From assembly GCA_051745425.1 (NCBI GenBank), contig JBNJEB010000091.1:1-6185 (forward strand): DNA of 6,185 nt, in the 5' to 3' direction. Positions 1 through 5,082 of the stretch are shown here, one piece after another. Source of the DNA: Halonatronomonas sp051745425 (GTDB lineage Bacteria; Bacillota; Halanaerobiia; Halanaerobiales; Halarsenatibacteraceae). The notes below the pieces were generated by a model. That model searched no databases and was not told the DNA's origin. It was given only the letters and a program-made list of their open reading frames with translations. The position numbers were made by a program, and so were the translations under genes. Numbering within the stretch: position 1 is the stretch's first letter; each line of letters opens with the position of its first letter.

Positions 1-6
1 CTTTAA

Positions 7-44
7 ATTAGTAAAACGAAGAGGAGAAAGGAGAATTTACTAAT
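7..44 (+). repeat. Inverted repeat flanking the ribosome-binding site of the first gene
   Basis: The nine bases ATTAGTAAA at 7-15 are the exact reverse complement of TTTACTAAT at 36-44. The 20-base loop (16-35) contains the Shine-Dalgarno AAAGGAG (27-33), and the right arm covers the first two bases of the ATG at 43. In mRNA this could form an AT-rich hairpin that exposes the Shine-Dalgarno in the loop while pairing the start codon. The pairing is seen directly; a regulatory role is inference. An AT-rich 9-bp stem with a large loop is only marginally stable, and chance is a real alternative. Confidence 0.35.
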
Positions 45-1605
45 GAAAAAGAAAATTTTAGGACTTTTTGTGTTGGTTTTGGCTTTTTCTTTATTATTTT
101 CTAGTAGTTTAGGAGTTATGGCGGAGGAACCACAGGAGGGCGGAGATCTTAAAATAGCAATTGGTGCTGATCCAGAATCGTTAGATCCATTATATTCTCA
201 ATCATCACCTTCTGCTATGGTCATGGTTCATATGATGGAGACTTTATTTGAAATGAAGCCTAATGGAGAGATTGAACCACTTTTAGCAAAAGATTATGAT
301 GTCTCTGATGATGGGTTAGTCTATGATATCTATCTAAGAGAGGGAATCGAATTTCATGATGGTGAACCATTTAATGCTGAAGCTGTTAAATTTAATTTGG
401 AGAGGCTATTAGATGAGGGAGCAGTCTACTCATTTTTAATTGAAGCTATAACAGATATTGAAGTAGTAGATGAATATACTATTAGACTGGAGACTGAAGA
501 GCCTTTTGCCCCAATACTTGCTCACCTATCACATGATTTTATTTCAATGGTAAGTCCAGCGGCTGTTGATTCTGATGATCCAAGTCAGGATATTGGTGAA
601 AATGTAGTAGGTACTGGGCCATTTAAGATGGATGGCTGGGAGCGTGGTGAAGCTGTTAAGATGACAAGGAATGATGATTATTGGGGAGATAATGCTTATA
701 TTGATAATTTAGATGTTTTAATTGTTCCTGAAGAATCTACCAGAGTTGTAATGCTGGAAACTGGTGAAGCACATGCAATTATGAATGTTCCTGCCAGAGA
801 TGTTTCCAGACTGGAAGAAAACTCTGAATTAACAGTGGAAAATGTTCCTAGTTTGAGAACTTTATATGTTGGCTTAAATAATCATAGAGAACCTTTTGAT
901 GATGTTAGAGTCAGAAAAGCAATGAATTACGCTGTAGATAGTGAAGCAATTGTAGAGCAAATAATTGATGGAGCAGGCCGTCCATCAGATGCTCCTATTT
1001 CTCCTGATATCTTTGGGTATTCAGAACAGGAAATTTATGAATATAATCCAGATAGAGCCCGGGAATTACTGGCTGAGGCTGGTTATGAGGATGGTTTAGA
1101 AGTCGATTTTTATTATCCAGTAGGTCGTTATCCAATGGATGAAACTATTTCCCAGGCAATCCAGAGTCAGCTGGCTGATGTTGGTGTTGAAGCTAATATG
1201 GAAACCATGGAATGGGCTACCTATCTAGAAGTTATTGGAGGAAAAGAACCAGAAGATGTAGAGCATGATATGTACTTCCTTGGCTGGGGTACTGTAACTG
1301 GTGATGCTGATTATGGTCTCTATGCATTGTTCCATTCAGATGAATGGGCACCAAATGGAAATAACTGGCATTTTGGAGATCATGAAGGCGTAGATGAATT
1401 ACTAGAAGAAGCCAGAGTTACTCCTGATCCAGAAGTTAGAGAAGAATTATATGCAGAGGCAATTGAATTGATCTGGGATGATGCACCATGGATCTTCCTG
1501 CACAGTATCGCACAACTTAACGGTGTTAGGAATGAAGTTAAAGGTTTAATCCATCACCCAAGAGAGCATATTATGGCTACAGAAGCATATTTTGAAGAAG
1601 AATAA
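43..1605 (+). CDS. Peptide/glutathione-type ABC transporter substrate-binding protein (family 5)
   Basis: This 520-residue exported protein captures a small peptide-like ligand outside the inner membrane and delivers it to the permeases encoded next. Residues 1-27 are a signal peptide: KKK, then a hydrophobic core, then VMA before EE, a signal peptidase I site. There is no lipobox cysteine, so the mature protein should be soluble in a periplasm rather than lipid-anchored. Family 5 features include DPESLDPLYS (43-52), VGTGPFKMDGW (189-199), NDDYWG (210-215) and VRKAMNYAVD (290-299). The C-terminal segment at 413-446 (GWG, then DADYGLYALFHS, then NGNNWHF) resembles Firmicute proteins annotated as glutathione-binding, but the ligand cannot be settled from sequence. 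Length is normal for the family. The start is the ATG nine bases after AAAGGAG. DppA, OppA or NikA-like ligands remain possible. The family call is firm and the substrate is not. Confidence 0.93.
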   Translation: MKKKILGLFVLVLAFSLLFSSSLGVMAEEPQEGGDLKIAIGADPESLDPLYSQSSPSAMVMVHMMETLFEMKPNGEIEPLLAKDYDVSDDGLVYDIYLREGIEFHDGEPFNAEAVKFNLERLLDEGAVYSFLIEAITDIEVVDEYTIRLETEEPFAPILAHLSHDFISMVSPAAVDSDDPSQDIGENVVGTGPFKMDGWERGEAVKMTRNDDYWGDNAYIDNLDVLIVPEESTRVVMLETGEAHAIMNVPARDVSRLEENSELTVENVPSLRTLYVGLNNHREPFDDVRVRKAMNYAVDSEAIVEQIIDGAGRPSDAPISPDIFGYSEQEIYEYNPDRARELLAEAGYEDGLEVDFYYPVGRYPMDETISQAIQSQLADVGVEANMETMEWATYLEVIGGKEPEDVEHDMYFLGWGTVTGDADYGLYALFHSDEWAPNGNNWHFGDHEGVDELLEEARVTPDPEVREELYAEAIELIWDDAPWIFLHSIAQLNGVRNEVKGLIHHPREHIMATEAYFEEE

Positions 1606-1643
1606 TTTAAGTTAATAGTTATTCCATAAAGATTAAATAAATT

Positions 1644-1686
1644 AATCAAGCCCTGCTATTTAGTCAGGCAGGGTTTGATTTATTTT
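1644..1686 (+). terminator. Intercistronic terminator/attenuator hairpin
   Basis: AATCAAGCCCTGC (1644-1656) pairs with GCAGGGTTTGATT (1668-1680) in a 13-bp stem with one G-U pair and an 11-base loop. The T-rich run TATTTT (1681-1686) follows. It starts about 40 bases after the binding-protein stop codon and ends before the ribosome-binding site of the permease gene. I see no convincing promoter between the hairpin and that gene. The likely role is partial termination, or protection of the upstream mRNA 3' end, so that the binding protein exceeds the permeases. This arrangement is common in ABC importer operons. Confidence 0.78.
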
Positions 1687-1713
1687 AGAAACTAGTTTTT
1701 AGGAGGGATTGTA

Positions 1714-2634
1714 GTGTCGTCATATATGTTAAGAAGAATGGTATTATTAATACCGGTTTTAATTGGTGTAGCAATAATAGTTTTTAGTATGGTCAGATTG
1801 TTGCCTGGAGATCCTGCTGTAGCAATGGCTGGTGTTCATGCAACTCCAGAATATATTGCCCAGGTCAGGGCAGATTTAGGACTGGACGAGCCACTGCCTG
1901 TTCAGTTTGGAGTATTTATAAATAGATTGATACGAGGTGATTTAGGAATATCGACTAGAACTAACAGGCCTGCATCTGTTGAAATTTGGCCTAGATTTTT
2001 AAATACTCTTGCTTTAACATCAATTTCTTTAATTATTGCAAGTTTTTTTGGTATTTTAGTCGGGGTGATTTCATCTACCAAGCCATATTCTTTATTAGAT
2101 AATGTAACAATGATCTTTTCTTTGTTCGGGGTTGCTGCCCCTGTTTTCTGGCTTGGTTTGATTTTAATGCTTATTTTTTCTGTAAGATTGGGCTGGTTAC
2201 CTTCATCTGGGATGGGGACTCCCCTGCATTTTGTTCTGCCAGCAGTTACTCTGGCAGCTCATTCGACTGCATTAATAGCAAGAATGACCAGGTCAAGTAT
2301 GCTGGAAGTTTTGAATATGGATTACATAACTACTGCCAGATCAAAAGGAGTAGCCGAGAAAGTTGTAGTAGTTAAGCATGCTTTAAGAAATGCTTTAATT
2401 CCAATTGTTACTATATTGGGACTTCGTTTTGGGATGCTGCTTGGAGGAGCAGTTTTAACTGAAACTGTTTTTTCATGGCCAGGGGTCGGCAGGTTGATGG
2501 TTGCTTCTATTTTGGCTCGAGATTATCCAGTTGTTCAGGGATCAGTTTTATTACTTTCTCTATTATTTGTTCTTATTAATCTATTTGTTGATTTATTATA
2601 TGCATTTCTGGATCCACAGATTCAGTATGGTTAA
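1714..2634 (+). CDS. ABC transporter permease, DppB/GsiC type
   Basis: This 306-residue inner-membrane subunit forms half of the channel of a peptide-type importer. Six membrane segments can be read at about 9-30, 97-121, 131-156, 171-191, 228-250 and 275-298. Family signatures are LPGDPA (30-35), LGLDEPLPVQFG (55-66), LGWLPSSG (159-166) and the cytoplasmic EAA-type coupling loop at 203-227 (DYITTARSKGV, then KHALRNA), which docks on the ATPase. FSWPGVGRL (253-261) and the ending DPQIQYG are also typical. Length and motifs closely resemble GsiC, the glutathione permease, as well as DppB. The start is GTG, eight bases after AGGAG (1701-1705) within AGGAGGG. The next in-frame ATG (1726) would lengthen that spacing to 20. 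It is probably transcribed with the upstream binding-protein gene by read-through of the hairpin, and with the next gene, which starts 14 bases after its stop. Confidence 0.93.
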   Translation: MSSYMLRRMVLLIPVLIGVAIIVFSMVRLLPGDPAVAMAGVHATPEYIAQVRADLGLDEPLPVQFGVFINRLIRGDLGISTRTNRPASVEIWPRFLNTLALTSISLIIASFFGILVGVISSTKPYSLLDNVTMIFSLFGVAAPVFWLGLILMLIFSVRLGWLPSSGMGTPLHFVLPAVTLAAHSTALIARMTRSSMLEVLNMDYITTARSKGVAEKVVVVKHALRNALIPIVTILGLRFGMLLGGAVLTETVFSWPGVGRLMVASILARDYPVVQGSVLLLSLLFVLINLFVDLLYAFLDPQIQYG

Positions 2635-2648
2635 GGAGGGGATATTTA

Positions 2649-3494
2649 ATGCAATTTTTTAAAAGTAAAGCTTTTAGGCAGTTAAAGAGGAATAGACTGG
2701 CTATAGCAGGGCTAATTTTTATACTTGCTTTATTTGTTATTGCTGCTCTAGCGCCAGTTGTAGCCCCTCATGATCCATATCAGACTGACTTTTTTAGGAC
2801 TTTAGAGGGTCCTTCCAGCGAACATCTTTTAGGAACAGATGATTTAGGCAGAGATGTTTTAAGCAGAATTATTCATGGGGCCAGAATTTCAATTTCAATT
2901 GGTTTTATTTCAGTTGCAATTGGACTGGCTGTAGGTGTTCCTATTGGGGCTATTTCAGGCTATTATGGTGGCAAAATAGATATATTAGTTCAGAGACTAG
3001 TTGATATCATGATGGCTTTTCCAGGTATGCTACTGGCTATTATAATTGTGTCTGTGATGGGGGTTGGTCTGGTTAATGCCATGATTGCAGTTGGAATAGT
3101 ATCAATCCCGACTTATATCAGGCTGGTTAGAGGCTCTGTTTTATCAATTAAGAATAAAGAATTTGTTGATGCTGCTCATGCTTTAGGAGTTAGAGAGAGT
3201 ATGATAATTTTTAAACATGTTGTACCTCACTGTCTGGCGCCGATAATAGTTCAATCTTCTTTACAGGTTGGTGCAGCTATTTTATGGGCTGCTGGCCTTG
3301 GATTTTTAGGTTTAGGTGCTCAGGCTCCAATCCCTGAATGGGGGGCAATGTTAAGTCAGGGTCGTGGTTATATCAGGACTGCTCATCATGTTACAACTTA
3401 TCCTGGTCTTGCAATTATGCTTACTGTTTTAGGGTTTAATTTATTTGGTGACGGACTTCGGGATGCTCTTGATCCAAAAATGAGTAGAGATTAA
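2649..3494 (+). CDS. ABC transporter permease, DppC/GsiD type
   Basis: This 281-residue subunit is the second half of the importer channel and pairs with the preceding permease. The N-terminus has the OppC_N layout: a short basic stretch with FRQLKRNRLA (9-18), then a first membrane helix at about 19-40. LGTDDLGRDVLSRI (61-74) is a hallmark of the DppC/OppC/GsiD family. Further helices lie at about 83-105, 117-140, 141-160, 197-223 and 251-268. The EAA-type coupling loop is at 171-194 (EFVDAAHALGV, then KHVVPH). LGFLGLGAQ (217-225), PEWGAML (229-235) and GDGLRDALDPK (267-277) complete the family pattern. The Shine-Dalgarno AAGGAGG (2633-2639) overlaps the stop codon of the upstream gene, suggesting tight co-expression. 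No ATPase gene follows, which is unusual for a dpp/opp-type operon and implies that the ATP-binding subunits are encoded upstream or elsewhere. I see no intrinsic terminator after the stop. Confidence 0.93.
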   Translation: MQFFKSKAFRQLKRNRLAIAGLIFILALFVIAALAPVVAPHDPYQTDFFRTLEGPSSEHLLGTDDLGRDVLSRIIHGARISISIGFISVAIGLAVGVPIGAISGYYGGKIDILVQRLVDIMMAFPGMLLAIIIVSVMGVGLVNAMIAVGIVSIPTYIRLVRGSVLSIKNKEFVDAAHALGVRESMIIFKHVVPHCLAPIIVQSSLQVGAAILWAAGLGFLGLGAQAPIPEWGAMLSQGRGYIRTAHHVTTYPGLAIMLTVLGFNLFGDGLRDALDPKMSRD

Positions 3495-3513
3495 TAAAAA
3501 ATATAATTAATCC

Positions 3514-3542
3514 TTGACAGGTAGTTCTTTATGATGTATTAT
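3514..3542 (+). promoter_or_regulatory. Housekeeping sigma-factor promoter of the 5S rRNA-tRNA unit
   Basis: A perfect -35 box TTGACA (3514-3519) is followed after 17 bases by the -10 box TATTAT (3537-3542). Transcription would start near 3549, about 40 bases before the mature 5S. Spacing and near-consensus boxes fit a strong stable-RNA promoter. Its position just after the permease stop codon shows the 5S has its own promoter and need not rely on an rRNA operon. Confidence 0.82.
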
Positions 3543-3588
3543 AGTAATTGTGATTGAGAAATACTGTTTAAATAATTGCATAAAATTT

Positions 3589-3702
3589 TCGGTGACAATA
3601 GCGGAGGGGAAACACCTGTTCCCATTTCGAACACAGAAGTAAAGTCCTCCAGCGCCTATGGTACTGCAAGGGTGACTTTGTGGGAGAGTAGGTCGTCGCC
3701 GA
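3589..3702 (+). rRNA. rrf: 5S ribosomal RNA (orphan copy)
   Basis: This is a complete 5S rRNA of about 114 bases, part of the central protuberance of the large ribosomal subunit. The ends pair as helix I: TCGGTGAC (3589-3596) with GTCGCCGA (3695-3702), with one G-U pair. Helix II pairs GGAGG (3603-3607) with CCTCC (3646-3650). The conserved loop region CCCATTTCGAACACAGAAGT (3621-3640) matches the bacterial consensus. CAAGG and CTTTG (3667-3671, 3676-3680) form a hairpin capped by a GTGA tetraloop. GGGAGAGTAGG (3682-3692) is the usual 3' segment. No 23S rRNA precedes it; the upstream neighbour is a transporter permease. Exact mature ends could differ by one to three bases. Confidence 0.95.
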
Positions 3703-3718
3703 TTTTTATATTTATTGC

Positions 3719-3794
3719 TCCCCGATAGCTCAGCTGGCAGAGCGAGTGGCTGTTAACCACTTTGTCGCAGGTTCGAGTCCTGCTCGGGGAGCCA
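3719..3794 (+). tRNA. tRNA-Asn (anticodon GTT)
   Basis: This is a full 76-base cloverleaf that reads AAC/AAU codons. The acceptor TCCCCGA (3719-3725) pairs perfectly with TCGGGGA (3784-3790). The D stem is GCTC/GAGC (3728-3731, 3740-3743). The anticodon stem AGTGG/CCACT (3745-3749, 3757-3761) encloses the loop CTGTTAA with anticodon GTT at 3752-3754. The T arm GCAGG/CCTGC (3767-3771, 3779-3783) carries the loop TTCGAGT. The discriminator is G, as in Bacillus tRNA-Asn, and CCA is encoded (3792-3794). It lies 16 bases after the 5S end and is probably co-transcribed from the same promoter. A T6 run at 3798-3803 directly after the tRNA might terminate transcription, but it has no dedicated hairpin. 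Confidence 0.97.
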
Positions 3795-3860
3795 TTATTT
3801 TTTATGAAGGATTTTATATATTAATCTAGAAGTAATTAAAGGGAGTAATCAAAAAAACTT

Positions 3861-3879
3861 AGAGGAGTTGATAGTTATT
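3861..3879 (+). promoter_or_regulatory. Shine-Dalgarno pointing to a possible AUU start
   Basis: AGAGGAG (3861-3867) abuts the in-frame TTG at 3868, with no spacing at all. In the three well-defined genes upstream, AGGAG lies 8 to 10 bases before the start codon. Measured the same way, nine bases lead to the in-frame ATT at 3877. AUU is a known rare start codon, as in E. coli infC. No in-frame ATG lies between the upstream in-frame stop (TGA at 3805) and the signal-peptide region; the first is at 3964, beyond the signal peptide. Confidence 0.5.
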
Positions 3880-4884
3880 TTATTCAAGAAATTTTCATCG
3901 GTTGTTTTGATTGGTTTTTTGGCACTTATTTTATTAACAGGCTCAGTTGTTTCCGCTCAGGAAATGGAAGAAGAAGGTCCAGCAGCAATTATTAATGGTG
4001 AAGAGATATCAGTTATGGAAATAGATGAAGTTATAGGCACTGAGCAGGTTGTTATGCAGATATTCCAAACCAACCAGGAATTTGGTCAGTTACTGCTGCA
4101 AACTGAGGCAGGCCGTGATTTGATGAATGAATATAGAAAAACAAAATTTGATGAATTTTTAACTTATTATTTATTGAATAGAGAAGTAGAAGAAAAAGGT
4201 ATTGAGATGACTGAAGAAGATAAAGATGAATTCTTTGAAGATCATTTAGAAACTGTTATGGCTCAAAATAATATGAGTGAACAACAACTACTTCAGGCAT
4301 TACAGCAGCAGGGAATTCAATCTCTAGATGAATATAAGAGTACTTTTATAGAGAGAAATGAAAAAGATATGCTGATTTTTGCCCTGCAGGAGGAGACTGT
4401 AGGTCCTATAGAAATTACTGAAGAGGATATGCAGGAATATTATGATAATAATCAGAGTCAATTTGAAATTGAAGCTGGTTCACAAGTAAGGCATATTTTA
4501 GTTGATAGTGAAGAAGCTGCAGAAGATGTTCTGGAAAGATTAAATGAGGGAGAAGATTTTGCAGAACTAGCTAAAGAAGTCTCAACAGGACCTTCAGCAG
4601 AAGCAGGTGGAGAATTAGGTTTAGTAACTGATAATACTCAGTTTGATGCTACCTTTAAAGAAGCTGCATTGGATTTAGAAGCTGGTGAAGTTTCTGAGAT
4701 AGTGGAAACAGATTTTGGTTATCATATTATTAAAGTTGATGAGATAGTTGAAGCCGGACAGAGAGATTTCTCAGAGGTAAAAGATGAAATTGAGACTATT
4801 TTGCTAGATAGAGAGAGACAGGATATCTGGCAGGATTATGTAGAAGAATTAATTGATAATGCTGAAGTTGAAAATAAACTTTAA
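3868..4884 (+). CDS. Exported parvulin-type peptidyl-prolyl isomerase (PrsA/SurA-like foldase)
   Basis: This is a periplasmic or cell-surface chaperone and prolyl isomerase that would help exported proteins fold. Numbered from the TTG (338 residues), a signal peptide spans 1-30: FKK, a hydrophobic core, then VVSA before QE. It has no lipobox cysteine, whereas PrsA of single-membrane Firmicutes is a lipoprotein. Residues 38-180 form the SurA/PrsA-like N-terminal helical chaperone region, starting AAIINGEEIS. The parvulin (PpiC) domain is at about 204-294: VRHILV (207-212), FAELAKEVSTGPSAEAGGEL (231-250) and FGYHIIKV (283-290). A helical tail returns to the chaperone lobe. The mature protein is very acidic, about 83 Asp/Glu against 20 Lys/Arg by hand count. 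The start is uncertain: TTG at 3868 is the only standard start codon keeping the whole signal peptide, but it touches the Shine-Dalgarno, so ATT at 3877 is at least as likely. Client proteins cannot be inferred from the neighbours. Confidence 0.9.
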   Translation: MIVILFKKFSSVVLIGFLALILLTGSVVSAQEMEEEGPAAIINGEEISVMEIDEVIGTEQVVMQIFQTNQEFGQLLLQTEAGRDLMNEYRKTKFDEFLTYYLLNREVEEKGIEMTEEDKDEFFEDHLETVMAQNNMSEQQLLQALQQQGIQSLDEYKSTFIERNEKDMLIFALQEETVGPIEITEEDMQEYYDNNQSQFEIEAGSQVRHILVDSEEAAEDVLERLNEGEDFAELAKEVSTGPSAEAGGELGLVTDNTQFDATFKEAALDLEAGEVSEIVETDFGYHIIKVDEIVEAGQRDFSEVKDEIETILLDRERQDIWQDYVEELIDNAEVENKL

Positions 4885-4894
4885 ATATAATTAG

Positions 4895-4925
4895 ATATGC
4901 CCGCTAAGGCGGGCATATTTTTCTT
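4895..4925 (+). terminator. Intrinsic terminator after the foldase gene
   Basis: ATATGCCCGC (4895-4904) and GCGGGCATAT (4909-4918) form a perfect 10-bp stem with a four-base TAAG loop, followed by TTTTCTT (4919-4925). It starts ten bases after the stop codon. This is a textbook Rho-independent terminator that separates the foldase gene from ald. Confidence 0.93.
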
Positions 4926-4950
4926 GATGTTTTGTGAATTATAGTATAAT
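4922..4950 (+). promoter_or_regulatory. Candidate promoter upstream of ald
   Basis: A consensus -10 TATAAT lies at 4945-4950. The -35 is poor: TCTTGA (4922-4927) has 17-base spacing and TTGATG (4924-4929) has 15. The boxes touch the tail of the preceding terminator. Transcription from here would give ald a leader of about 125 bases. The region is so AT-rich that chance TATAAT matches are expected. Another weak option is TTGAGT (5024-5029) with CATAAA (5048-5053). Confidence 0.45.
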
Positions 4951-5082
4951 ATAAAAATATAATCTCTTATAAAGAAAATACTATTTTAGCAGGAGAATTA
5001 AAATTAATAAAGAATATGTATTATTGAGTTAGAGCTTTTTAAAGTAACATAAAATATATAATATTATTAAGGGGGAAAAATG
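4951..5082 (+). other. AT-rich leader region of ald, no gene seen
   Basis: This stretch is very AT-rich and has no stable hairpin, riboswitch or T-box pattern that I can recognise. It contains an isolated Shine-Dalgarno-like AGGAG (4991-4995) that is not followed by ATG, GTG or TTG at normal spacing. It ends with the ribosome-binding site of ald (AAGGGGG, 5069-5075). The length would suit a 5' untranslated region if the promoter at 4922-4950 is real. Confidence 0.4.

Noticed and set aside
3839..3855. AAGGGAG as a second ribosome-binding site upstream of the foldase gene
   Set aside because: No ATG, GTG or TTG follows at normal spacing, and it is 22 bases from TTG 3868, too far to serve it.
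3795..3860. Separate promoter for the foldase gene
   Set aside because: TATATT at 3817-3822 has no -35-like sequence 16-18 bases upstream, so I could not support a promoter. The gene may be read from the 5S promoter or from a weak site.
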